From UKL13-2 sp031394335 (GTDB lineage: Bacteria > Pseudomonadota > Gammaproteobacteria > Burkholderiales > Usitatibacteraceae), in the NCBI GenBank assembly GCA_031394335.1, contig JANMXS010000312.1, positions 1 to 10,779 of the forward strand: DNA of 10,779 bases, in the 5' to 3' direction. Under the pieces are notes generated by a model. That model was not told the DNA's origin. It saw only the letters and a list, made by a program, of their open reading frames with translations, and ran no database searches. The position numbers and the translations under genes were made by a program. This document shows positions 1 through 7,003 of this stretch, piece after piece. Numbering within the stretch: position 1 is the first letter of the stretch; the number at the start of each line of letters is the position of its first letter.

Positions 1-1215
1 TACCTGCCGCGCAAGTTCAAAATCGCAGTCTCAGGCTCGCTGGAAGATCGCGCCGGCACCCTGTTCCATGACATCGGTGCGCAGGCGGTTAAAACCGATA
101 AGGGAGAAGTCGCGTTCCGTGTTCTTGTCGGTGGTGGGCTGGGACGCACACCGATTCTCGGTCATGTGATTCGCGAGGCGCTGCCGCCGGAACATCTGTT
201 CACCTATTTCGATGCGATCCTGCGCGTCTATAACCGTTATGGCCGCCGTGACAATATCTACAAGGCGCGCATCAAGATCCTGGTGAAGGAGCTGGGCCTG
301 GAGAAATTCCGCACGGAAGTCGAGGCCGAGTGGGAACCGCTGAAAGGTGGCCCCTCGACATTGACGACCGCAGAATTGAAGCGCGTTGCCGCATTCTTTG
401 TCGACCCTGTTTATGCATCGCTGACCGCGGTGAGCGAATCGTTCGAGCAACACAAGAGCGACAGCAAAGGCTTCGCCAATTGGGTAAAGCGCAATGTGTT
501 CGCCCACAAGAAGCCCGGCTATGCGGCGGTCACCTTGTCGCTGAAAAAAACCGGCATCGCGCCAGGCGATGCGACCGACGCGCAACTGGATGCGGTCGCT
601 GATCTGGCGGACGAATACAGCTTTGGCGAAGTACGTGTGTCGCATGAGCAAAACCTGATCCTGGCCGATGTGCGCCAGGACGATCTGTTCGCGGTTTGGG
701 AACGCGCCAAAAAGATCGGCTTCGCCACCCCCAATATCGGCCTGCTCACTGACATCATTTCCTGCCCCGGCGGCGATTTCTGCTCGCTGGCGAATGCGAA
801 ATCGATTCCGGTGGCCGAAGCCATCCAGCGCCGCGTCGAGGAGAAATTGGGCGACCTCGATTACCTGTTCGACATCGGCGATCTGCAACTCAATATTTCC
901 GGCTGCATGAACGCCTGTGGCCATCACCATGTCGGTCATATCGGCATTCTGGGTGTGGACAAGCACGGTGAGGAGTTTTACCAGGTCTCGATCGGTGGCT
1001 CGCAGGGTTTGAATGCCTCGCTGGGCAAGGTGATCGGCCCCGCCTTTGCGCAGGATGAAATGGCCGATGTGGTCGAGAAGCTGGTCAGCACCTATGTCGA
1101 CCTGCGGGTTGAGGAAGAACACTTTATCGATACCGTGAAGCGCCTCGGCATTGAGCCGTTCAAAACAAGTGTTTATGGTGATCGCAAGGAAAAAACGGAG
1201 GCGGCAAATGTCTGA
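1..1215 (+). CDS. cysI: Sulfite reductase hemoprotein (CysI family), C-terminal part; 5' end outside window
   Basis: This is the siroheme/[4Fe-4S] subunit that reduces sulfite to sulfide with six electrons in the cytoplasm. The reading frame is open from base 1, so 404 residues of a protein that is usually about 550 are visible and the start is missing. The two cysteine motifs that bind the cluster and bridge to siroheme are intact: C-x5-C (CPGGDFC, cysteine codons at 763 and 781) and C-x3-C (CMNAC, codons at 904 and 916). The downstream GHHHVGHIGILG stretch is typical of the nitrite/sulfite reductase fold. The family also includes nitrite reductases, but the downstream cysH-cysD-cysN genes make sulfite the likely substrate. 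No flavoprotein partner (CysJ) is visible, so the electron donor could be ferredoxin or a protein encoded elsewhere. The stop codon overlaps the start of the DUF934 gene by 8 bases. The GTG at 166 is an internal valine, not the start. Confidence 0.95.
   Translation, partial: YLPRKFKIAVSGSLEDRAGTLFHDIGAQAVKTDKGEVAFRVLVGGGLGRTPILGHVIREALPPEHLFTYFDAILRVYNRYGRRDNIYKARIKILVKELGLEKFRTEVEAEWEPLKGGPSTLTTAELKRVAAFFVDPVYASLTAVSESFEQHKSDSKGFANWVKRNVFAHKKPGYAAVTLSLKKTGIAPGDATDAQLDAVADLADEYSFGEVRVSHEQNLILADVRQDDLFAVWERAKKIGFATPNIGLLTDIISCPGGDFCSLANAKSIPVAEAIQRRVEEKLGDLDYLFDIGDLQLNISGCMNACGHHHVGHIGILGVDKHGEEFYQVSIGGSQGLNASLGKVIGPAFAQDEMADVVEKLVSTYVDLRVEEEHFIDTVKRLGIEPFKTSVYGDRKEKTEAANV
1197..1201 (+). promoter_or_regulatory. 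Ribosome binding site of the DUF934 gene (decides its start)
   Basis: GGAGG lies inside the cysI 3' end, 6 bases before the ATG at 1208. It selects this ATG over an in-frame start at 1151, which would add 19 residues rich in arginine and lysine that look like read-through of cysI sequence. Confidence 0.75.
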
Positions 1216-1756
1216 TCCCGCATCGGTTTCATCCGCGCAGCACATCATTCGCGACGGCGTGGTGGTGGCGGACGACTGGCGCTTGGTCGAATCCTGCGAG
1301 CACGGCATCGCCGAGATTCTGCCGATCTCGCCGAAGCTGATCGTGCCGCTGAAAGTCTGGCTGGCAGAGTGCGACGCCCTCACCGGCAACCAACGCAAAC
1401 TGGGTGTGTGGCTGGACAGCCATGAAGACCCGGCCGAGCTGGCCGACGATGTCGAGCATCTGCAATTGATCGCAGTGAATTTCCCGACCTTCAAGGACGG
1501 GCGCGGCTATTCGATCGCCTACTCGCTGCGCAATCGCTATGGCTACACCGGCGAGCTGCGCGCCATCGGCGATGTATTGCGCGACCAGCTGTTCTACATG
1601 CACCGAGTCGGCTTCAATGCCTTCCAGATACGCGCCGACAAGGACATTCACGATGCGGTGAAAGCGTTGCATGATTTTACGAATGTGTATCAGGCCTCCA
1701 CCGATCAGCCGCAGCCGCTGTTTCGTCGGCGTGGCTTGAGCAAGGTGAACGCATGA
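1208..1756 (+). CDS. DUF934 family protein, sulfite-reductase-associated
   Basis: This 182-residue protein belongs to the DUF934 family (annotated in COGs as an oxidoreductase probably involved in sulfite reduction). The biochemical role is not established. The most recognisable block is residues ~92-140, with FPTFKDGRGYS, the LRNRYGYTGELRAIGDVLRD stretch and FYMHRVGFNAF. Only two cysteines (C30, C55) are present and not as a CxxC or cluster motif, and I see no nucleotide-binding glycine loop. An independent redox cofactor is therefore not evident. No signal peptide or membrane segment is visible, so it is probably cytoplasmic. The start overlaps the cysI stop by 8 bases (ATGTCTGA) with a good GGAGG site, and the stop overlaps cysH in ATGA. 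It sits between sulfite reductase and APS reductase, which suggests a role in assembling, stabilising or supplying electrons to sulfite reductase; this is inference from context. Confidence 0.9.
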   Translation: MSDPASVSSAQHIIRDGVVVADDWRLVESCEHGIAEILPISPKLIVPLKVWLAECDALTGNQRKLGVWLDSHEDPAELADDVEHLQLIAVNFPTFKDGRGYSIAYSLRNRYGYTGELRAIGDVLRDQLFYMHRVGFNAFQIRADKDIHDAVKALHDFTNVYQASTDQPQPLFRRRGLSKVNA

Positions 1757-2484
1757 GCCTTGACCTCAAAGTTGCGGCGCTGAAATCGCTGCTGGCGCGC
1801 ATCGAGAAAGATTTCGCGCCGGCCGTGTTCGCCTCCAGCTTCGGCGCCGAAGACATGGTGCTGACCGATCTAATCGCGCGCGAATTCTCCGGCATCGACA
1901 TCTTTACGCTGGACACCGGGCGCCTGCCGCAGGCCACGCATGATTTAGTCGCCACCGCCACCGCGCGCTATGGACTCAAATTGCAGATTTTTACCCCCGA
2001 GGCCGATGCCGTTGAGTCGTATGTCAGCACTCTCGGGCGCGACGCATTTTACGAAAGCATCGAAAGCCGCAAGCTGTGTTGCGGCATCCGCAAGGTCGAA
2101 CCGCTGAAACGCGCGTTGACTGACAAGCAAGCCTGGCTGACCGGCCTGCGCCGCGAACAAGCCGCCTCACGCCAGAACCTGGGCGAATCCGAGTTCGATG
2201 AAACGCACGGCCTCACCAAGTTTAATCCGCTAATCGACTGGTCGAATGAAGACGTGTGGGCCTATATCCGCGCCAACGAGGTGCCGTACAACGCGCTGCA
2301 CGATCGCGGCTATTCCTCGATCGGCTGCGAGCCCTGCACACGTGCCGTGAAGCCCGGCGAAGATGCGCGCGCCGGCCGCTGGTGGTGGGAAGGCAAGCAG
2401 GGCCAGCAGGAGTGCGGGCTGCACGTTGCCGAAACCACGGCAATCCCGCCTTACACACGTATCGCAATCAAGGTAACCGCATGA
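1753..2484 (+). CDS. cysH: Adenylylsulfate (APS) reductase, thioredoxin-dependent, [4Fe-4S] type
   Basis: This enzyme reduces adenylyl sulfate to sulfite and AMP with thioredoxin as reductant. Its 243 residues show the PP-loop nucleotide site SSFGAEDM (28-35), then DTGRLPQATHDL (54-65) and GLRREQAASRQN (131-142). The four cluster cysteines of the assimilatory APS-reductase class are present: C109 and C110 in KLCCG, and C192 and C195 in GCEPC. The catalytic cysteine is C221 in the C-terminal QECGLH motif. PAPS-only reductases of the E. coli type lack the cluster cysteines, so APS is the likely substrate, in agreement with the absence of cysC here. The ATG overlaps the previous stop in ATGA, with AAGGTG (1742-1747) as a ribosome binding site; the stop overlaps cysD in ATGA. 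Expression is probably coupled to its neighbours. Confidence 0.95.
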   Translation: MSLDLKVAALKSLLARIEKDFAPAVFASSFGAEDMVLTDLIAREFSGIDIFTLDTGRLPQATHDLVATATARYGLKLQIFTPEADAVESYVSTLGRDAFYESIESRKLCCGIRKVEPLKRALTDKQAWLTGLRREQAASRQNLGESEFDETHGLTKFNPLIDWSNEDVWAYIRANEVPYNALHDRGYSSIGCEPCTRAVKPGEDARAGRWWWEGKQGQQECGLHVAETTAIPPYTRIAIKVTA

Positions 2485-3452
2485 GCATCATCGACACCTT
2501 TTTCCCGAGCAAACATAAAGTGAACAACGTCCCGGTTACCCAAACGGCCAAGCCCGCATTGAGCAAACATTTGCGCTGGCTTGAATCCGAAGCAATCCAC
2601 ATCATGCGCGAGACGGTGGCGGAAACACGCAATCCGGCCCTGCTGTTTTCCGGCGGCAAGGATTCGATCGTGATGCTGCGCCTCGCCGAAAAGGCGTTCC
2701 GCCCGGACAAGTTTCCGTTCCCGCTGGTGCATATCGATACCGAGCATAACTTTCCGGAAGTGATTGCCTTCCGCGACAAGCGCGTCGCCGAACTCGGCGA
2801 AAAGCTGATCGTGCGTTCGGTCGGCGATTCGATTCGCAGCGGCCGCGTGGTGCTGCGCCGTCCGGACGAGAGCCGCAATGTGCATCAGACCGCGACCCTG
2901 CTCGACACCATCAAGGAATTCGAATTCGACGCGCTGTTCGGGGGCGCCCGCCGCGACGAGGAAAAGGCGCGTGCCAAGGAGCGCATCATTTCGCATCGCG
3001 ATGAGTGGGGCCAGTGGGACCCGAAAAATCAGCGCCCCGAATTGTGGAGCCTCTACAACCTGCGCATTCATCCGGGCGAGCATGTGCGCGTGTTTCCGCT
3101 GTCGAACTGGACCGAGCTGGATATCTGGCAATACATCGGTCTTGAAAATCTGGAAGTGCCGTCGATTTATTTCACGCATCAGCGCGAGATCGTTGAACGC
3201 AAGGGCTTGCTGGTGCCGGTGACGGAGCTGACGCCGCCGCGCGCCGGTGAAAAAATTATCACCACCGCCGTGCGCTTCCGCACCGTTGGCGATATCACCT
3301 GTACCGCACCGGTGGCATCCGATGCGGCGAACGTCGACGAAATTATTGAAGAGACCTTGATCGCGCGGCTTTCCGAGCGCGGCGCCACGCGCCTCGACGA
3401 CCAGACCTCGGACGCCTCGATGGAGCAGCGCAAGAAAGAAGGGTATTTCTGA
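2481..3452 (+). CDS. cysD: Sulfate adenylyltransferase subunit 2 (ATP sulfurylase small subunit)
   Basis: CysD is the catalytic subunit that joins sulfate to ATP to give APS, driven by GTP hydrolysis in CysN. The 323-residue protein has the PP-loop SGGKDS (57-62), GGARRDEEKARAKERI (154-169), WDPKNQRPELW (179-189) and FPLSNWTELDIWQYI (205-219), all highly conserved in CysD, and the typical C-terminus ending in KKEGYF. It is about 20 residues longer than the E. coli enzyme because of an N-terminal extension beginning MSIIDTFFPS. The ATG at 2481 was chosen because it overlaps the cysH stop in ATGA and has AAGG (2470-2473) upstream. The frame is open further upstream to 2256, but that part reads through the end of cysH in another frame and is not conserved. 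The stop overlaps cysN by one base (TGATG). Confidence 0.96.
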   Translation: MSIIDTFFPSKHKVNNVPVTQTAKPALSKHLRWLESEAIHIMRETVAETRNPALLFSGGKDSIVMLRLAEKAFRPDKFPFPLVHIDTEHNFPEVIAFRDKRVAELGEKLIVRSVGDSIRSGRVVLRRPDESRNVHQTATLLDTIKEFEFDALFGGARRDEEKARAKERIISHRDEWGQWDPKNQRPELWSLYNLRIHPGEHVRVFPLSNWTELDIWQYIGLENLEVPSIYFTHQREIVERKGLLVPVTELTPPRAGEKIITTAVRFRTVGDITCTAPVASDAANVDEIIEETLIARLSERGATRLDDQTSDASMEQRKKEGYF

Positions 3453-4747
3453 TGAGCAACCTTGCAACCTCGACACCGACGATCGACACCCTGCGCTTCA
3501 GCACTGCAGGTTCCGTCGACGACGGCAAAAGCACCCTGATCGGCCGCCTGCTGTACGACTCGAAATCGATTCTCGAAGATCATATTGCGTCGATCACTAA
3601 AACCACCGAAAAACGCGGCCAGACCGGCATCGATCTGTCGCTGCTCACTGACGGCTTGAGTGCCGAGCGCGAACAGGGCATTACCATCGATGTGGCCTAT
3701 CGCTACTTCGCCACTACCAATCGCCGCTTCATCATCGCCGACACCCCCGGCCATGAGCAGTACACGCGCAATATGGTCACCGGCGCCACCACGGCTGACG
3801 TGGCCATCGTACTGGTCGATGCCGCCAAGGGCATCCTGCCGCAATCGCGTCGCCACGCCGCCGTCGCGGTGCTGCTCGATTTGCCGCATGTGGTGGTGGC
3901 GATCAACAAGATGGACCTGGTGGGCTACAGCAAGGATGTGTACAAAAAGATCAAGGCCGAGTTCACCGCGATTGCGCGTGAGCTGGGTGTGCGTGACATT
4001 TCCTTCATCCCGGTTTCGGCGCTAAAGGGCGATATGGTGGTGGCCAAGGACATCGACGGCATCAACAATATGCCCTGGTACGAGGGCCCCACCCTGCTTG
4101 ATTTTTTGGAAACCGTGAAGGTCGAGCGCGCCGTGGAACCCGCGTTCCGCTTCCCGGTGCAGCTGGTGTCACGCGTGCGCTTTGGTCCGGACAACGACAG
4201 CCGCGGCTATCTGGGTCGCGTTGAATCGGGGCGCGCCAAGGTTGGCGACCATATCGTGGTGCTGCCGTCCGGCGAAACCGCGCGCATCGCGGAAATCATC
4301 ACCCTCGAGGGCAATACGCAATCGGCAGGCTCGCAGGATTCGGTGACCATCACGCTTGATCGGCAGATCGATATTTCGCGCGGCGATGTAATTGCCGACC
4401 GCTTTCACCCGCCACACGTCACCGACAATATTCGCGCCAATGTCTGCTGGCTGGGCAACGAGCCGCTGTCGACCACGCGCCGCTATCTGCTCAAATGCGG
4501 CACGCGCACGGTGAAGGCCTCGGTCGCCAGCGTGAACTCGCATTACGACATTCTCACCCTCGCCGCCGAGCCGGCGACGACGCTCAAGACCAATGAGATC
4601 GGCGAGCTGACGATCCGCACCGCCAAGCCGATCATGGTTGATGCTTACTGGAAGAATCACGCCAGCGGCAGCTTTATTTTGCTCGATGAAGCCACCAATG
4701 CCACCGTTGCCGCCGGCACCATACTGGCGGAGCCTAGCGATGTTTAA
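3452..4747 (+). CDS. cysN: Sulfate adenylyltransferase subunit 1 (GTPase subunit), no CysC fusion
   Basis: CysN is the EF-Tu-like GTPase that couples GTP hydrolysis to APS synthesis by CysD. The 431-residue protein contains the G motifs in order: GSVDDGKS (20-27), EQGITID (74-80), DTPGH (97-101), NKMD (152-155) and SALKG (189-193). The translation-factor-like beta-barrel domains follow from about residue 230. The length matches a stand-alone CysN; the C-terminal APS kinase domain seen in CysNC (NodQ-like) fusions is absent. The start lies one base inside the cysD stop (TGATG), with a purine-rich AAGAAGGG site at 3436-3443. The last 8 bases (ATGTTTAA) overlap the start of the downstream methyltransferase. 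Together with cysD it supplies APS to CysH encoded just upstream. Confidence 0.96.
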   Translation: MSNLATSTPTIDTLRFSTAGSVDDGKSTLIGRLLYDSKSILEDHIASITKTTEKRGQTGIDLSLLTDGLSAEREQGITIDVAYRYFATTNRRFIIADTPGHEQYTRNMVTGATTADVAIVLVDAAKGILPQSRRHAAVAVLLDLPHVVVAINKMDLVGYSKDVYKKIKAEFTAIARELGVRDISFIPVSALKGDMVVAKDIDGINNMPWYEGPTLLDFLETVKVERAVEPAFRFPVQLVSRVRFGPDNDSRGYLGRVESGRAKVGDHIVVLPSGETARIAEIITLEGNTQSAGSQDSVTITLDRQIDISRGDVIADRFHPPHVTDNIRANVCWLGNEPLSTTRRYLLKCGTRTVKASVASVNSHYDILTLAAEPATTLKTNEIGELTIRTAKPIMVDAYWKNHASGSFILLDEATNATVAAGTILAEPSDV

Positions 4748-5720
4748 GAATTTGTTGGAATTTTCGGGCGCAACTGCGCGGGCCTGGTCACGCGCTGTGA
4801 TATGCCGTTTCCCCCCTTTGAAAAAGGGGGGCTGGGGGGATTTTGTACGGTCGTTGATCGATAACCGCCGCAAATCCCCCTCAATCCCCCTTTTGCAAAG
4901 GGGGAAGTACTCCGTAGCAAGCGCGCCTGACGAAATCCTTGTTGGCACGCAAAAAGAATCCAAAGTTTTCCTGGTCGGCGCCGGCCCCGGCGCGCCCGAT
5001 TTGCTGACGCTGCGCGCCGCGCGTCTGCTGGCAGAAGCCGACATCGTTTTTTACGACGCACTGGTGCACCCGGAAACGGTAGCACTGGCGGTCAATGCAA
5101 AGAAGGTTGCGGTCGGCAAACGCGCCGGCCAAGTATCCACCGACCAACGCTTCATCAATCGCAATCTGGTCGAAGCGGCTGCACGTTACCAAACGGTAGT
5201 ACGCCTGAAGGGCGGCGACCCGATGCTGTTCGGTCGTGCGCAGGAAGAAATCGACGAATTGAAAGCAGCCGGTGTTGCCTATGAAGTCGTGCCCGGCATC
5301 ACCGCCGCACTTGCCGCTAGCGCGCAACTTGGTGTGTCGCTGACGCGGCGCGGACTGGCCCGCAGCGTCGCTTTCGCCACCCCGCGCATCGGCCCGGATG
5401 AAAGCGCCAGCGAGTGGGCCGCCAGCGTGCTCAATGCCGATACCGCCGTGCTGTACATGGCGGCCGGTCAGGCGCCGCAGATCGCCGCGACGCTGATCGC
5501 GCAGGGCAAGCCGGCCGGCACGCCGGTGGTCGTGGTGGAATCCGCCACCCTGCCGGAAGAGCGCCGCATTCATACCAGCCTTGCCGGCTTGGGCGCATCC
5601 ACGCTCAATCTTTCCGGGCCTGCCGTGCTGTGCATCGGCGAAGTTTTCCGCGTACCGGCGGCCAGCAGCCACGAAGTATTGCTGCGTGAACTGCATGCCT
5701 CGCGTTCTCTGGCCTGCTAG
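4740..5720 (+). CDS. cobA: Uroporphyrinogen-III C-methyltransferase with palindromic-element insertion near N-terminus
   Basis: This SAM-dependent enzyme methylates uroporphyrinogen III at C2 and C7 to precorrin-2, the first step to siroheme, the cofactor of CysI in the same operon. Of 326 residues, the conserved core starts at about residue 75: KVFLVGAGPGAPDLLTL (75-91), then DIVFYDALVHPE, VRLKGGDPMLFGRAQEE, YEVVPGITAALAAS and a C-terminal VVVVESATLPEERR block. It is monofunctional: the precorrin-2 dehydrogenase/ferrochelatase half of E. coli CysG is missing. Residues ~24-56 are encoded by a palindromic repeat (4809-4906). The ATG at 4740 overlaps the cysN stop by 8 bases and is preceded by GGCGGAG. 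No ATG, GTG or TTG occurs in frame between the repeat and the core, and the last such codon (TTG 4893) is inside the repeat. The extension is thus probably translated at least in part. The symbol cysG would also be used for this family. Confidence 0.92.
   Translation: MFKNLLEFSGATARAWSRAVICRFPPLKKGGWGDFVRSLIDNRRKSPSIPLLQRGKYSVASAPDEILVGTQKESKVFLVGAGPGAPDLLTLRAARLLAEADIVFYDALVHPETVALAVNAKKVAVGKRAGQVSTDQRFINRNLVEAAARYQTVVRLKGGDPMLFGRAQEEIDELKAAGVAYEVVPGITAALAASAQLGVSLTRRGLARSVAFATPRIGPDESASEWAASVLNADTAVLYMAAGQAPQIAATLIAQGKPAGTPVVVVESATLPEERRIHTSLAGLGASTLNLSGPAVLCIGEVFRVPAASSHEVLLRELHASRSLAC
4809..4906. repeat. Palindromic MITE-like element inside the methyltransferase gene
   Basis: The two ends are imperfect inverted copies of each other, and each end is itself a hairpin. 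The left hairpin (4811-4831) has the stem CCCCCCTTT/AAAGGGGGG. The right hairpin (4886-4904) has the stem CCCCCTTT/AAAGGGGG. Each is followed inward by a second C- or G-rich tract and an A/T-rich block (GGGGGGATTTT at 4834-4844, and its approximate complement AAATCCCCC at 4872-4880). This pattern of paired C5-T3/A3-G5 tracts resembles small non-autonomous repeats scattered in many proteobacterial genomes; that resemblance is from memory, not a search. It carries no gene of its own. It keeps the host reading frame open, contributing PPLKKGGWGDF and KSPSIPLLQRGK to the protein. Exact ends and any target duplication cannot be fixed from one copy. Confidence 0.8.
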
Positions 5721-5797
5721 CAATGCCAGCTTCGGCCCTCCGCTTACGTTGCAACTCAGGGCAAACCAATTTTGAATAAATCTGCATACCGAATCCC

Positions 5798-6280
5798 ATG
5801 TCAGCTGAAATCGCCGATCACGCCTCGATTACCGAGACCGTCAAAACCATCCTGAGCCGCGCCGCCGAGCGCGGTGCCGCCAAGGCGCTGCGTTATGCCG
5901 GCGAAGTCACACCCGAAGAAGCGCACACCCTGCTGCGCCTGGGCCAGGCCAAGGTGGTCGATATCCGCAGCCGTTTCGAATATGAATTCATCGGCCGCAT
6001 TCCCGATGCTCTCCTGGTGGAATGGCGGCATTGGCCCAGCGGCGAGGCGAATCCCGAATTTCTCGAACAACTGGCCAACGCCTTCAAAAAAGATGAGGTG
6101 CTGCTGATGCTGTGCCGCAGCGGTGTGCGCTCGCACGCGGCGGCGAAGGCTGCGGCGACAACAGGTTATACGCACGCCTACAATATCCTCGAAGGCTTCG
6201 AAGGCGATCTGGATGCGGACCACCACCGGGGCACCCTGGGTGGCTGGCGCATGCGCGGCTTGCCTTGGGTACAGTCTTGA
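5798..6280 (+). CDS. Rhodanese-like domain protein (single-domain sulfurtransferase)
   Basis: Rhodaneses move sulfane sulfur through a persulfide on an active-site cysteine. This 160-residue protein is one rhodanese domain preceded by a ~35-residue helix-like N-terminus. The visible marks are VVDIRSRFEYEFIGRIPDA (53-71), corresponding to the conserved D-x-R-x-x-x-E-[FY] block, and the active-site loop LCRSGVR with C106. The C-terminal block YNILEGFEGDLDADHHRG ends in GGWRMRGLPW, the usual closing segment in bacterial homologues. No signal peptide or membrane segment is seen, so it is probably cytoplasmic. There is no strong Shine-Dalgarno site before the ATG at 5798. A 77-base gap separates it from the methyltransferase gene, so it may be read from the cys operon or from its own promoter. 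The physiological sulfur donor and acceptor are unknown; proximity to sulfide production suggests sulfur trafficking or detoxification. Confidence 0.92.
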   Translation: MSAEIADHASITETVKTILSRAAERGAAKALRYAGEVTPEEAHTLLRLGQAKVVDIRSRFEYEFIGRIPDALLVEWRHWPSGEANPEFLEQLANAFKKDEVLLMLCRSGVRSHAAAKAAATTGYTHAYNILEGFEGDLDADHHRGTLGGWRMRGLPWVQS

Positions 6281-6338
6281 GTTGCAACCAATCATCTGCG
6301 GCAGGGTCATACTTAGCTACAGCGCGACGCGCTAATTC

Positions 6339-6345
6339 AAGGAGA
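6339..6345 (+). promoter_or_regulatory. Strong ribosome binding site of the peroxiredoxin gene
   Basis: AAGGAGA lies 5 bases before the ATG at 6351. It is the best Shine-Dalgarno match in the window and supports that start and high expression of the peroxiredoxin. Confidence 0.8.
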
Positions 6346-6350
6346 ACAAT

Positions 6351-6989
6351 ATGAGTTTACGTTTAGGCGACATCGCACCTGATTTTGTGCAGCAATCCAC
6401 CAAGGGTGAAATCAGTTTTCACCAATGGCTGGGCGATTCCTGGGGCGTGCTGTTTTCGCATCCCAAGGATTTCACCCCGGTGTGCACCACCGAGCTGGGC
6501 GCCACCGCCAAGCTCAAGGGTGAATTTGCCAAGCGCAATGTGAAAGTGCTGGCGATCAGCGTCGACGATGTCGATTCGCACAACAAATGGCTGGGGGATA
6601 TCAACGAGACCCAGAATACGCATGTCGATTTTCCGATCCTGGCCGACCCGGACCGCAAGGTGTCGAACCTCTACGACATGATTCACCCGAACGCCAACGA
6701 TACGCTGACGGTGCGCTCGGTATTCATCATCGATCCAAAGAAAAAAATCCGCACCACCTTCACTTATCCGGCCAGCACCGGGCGCAACTTCGATGAAATC
6801 ATTCGCGTCATCGATTCGCTGCAGCTGACCGACAGCCACAGCGTGGCGACGCCGGCCAACTGGAAAAACGGCGACGATGTGATCATCGTGAACTCGCTGC
6901 AGGACGCGGAATTGATCAAGCAGAAATTTCCCAAGGGCTTCAAGGCGGTGAAGCCTTATCTGCGCATCACGCCGCAGCCGAATCGTTAA
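6351..6989 (+). CDS. Peroxiredoxin, 1-Cys (Prx6/AhpC-TSA) type
   Basis: This enzyme reduces hydrogen peroxide and organic hydroperoxides with a peroxidatic cysteine. The 212-residue length is normal for the Prx6 group. The active site is HPKDFTPVCTTE (37-48), containing P-x3-T-x2-C with C45 as the peroxidatic cysteine, and the conserved arginine is R122 in TVRSVFIID. C45 is the only cysteine in the whole protein, so there is no resolving cysteine and an external thiol or other reductant must recycle it. The C-terminal extension with DDVIIVNSL (175-183) and KPYLRITPQP is the typical Prx6 C-terminal domain. It has its own 70-base leader and a strong ribosome binding site, and it is followed by hairpins and a T-tract that may end the transcript. 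It is cytoplasmic as far as the sequence shows. The substrate range cannot be told from sequence. Confidence 0.94.
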   Translation: MSLRLGDIAPDFVQQSTKGEISFHQWLGDSWGVLFSHPKDFTPVCTTELGATAKLKGEFAKRNVKVLAISVDDVDSHNKWLGDINETQNTHVDFPILADPDRKVSNLYDMIHPNANDTLTVRSVFIIDPKKKIRTTFTYPASTGRNFDEIIRVIDSLQLTDSHSVATPANWKNGDDVIIVNSLQDAELIKQKFPKGFKAVKPYLRITPQPNR

Positions 6990-7003
6990 GGGCTGAGCTT
7001 TTG

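Noticed and set aside
31..1494. A 487-codon open frame on the minus strand across cysI and the DUF934 gene
   Set aside because: It is antisense to two proteins with clear family motifs, crosses their junction, and its translation has no recognisable domain. Long antisense frames are expected in GC-rich coding sequence.
2256..2480. An upstream extension of cysD by 75 residues
   Set aside because: This part overlaps the conserved cluster and catalytic region of cysH in another frame, while the ATG at 2481 has ATGA overlap and a ribosome binding site.
2340..2484. Possible frameshift or fusion between cysH and cysD
   Set aside because: Both proteins are complete with their expected termini (CysH ends after QECGLH; CysD starts with its own site), so the overlap is normal coupling.
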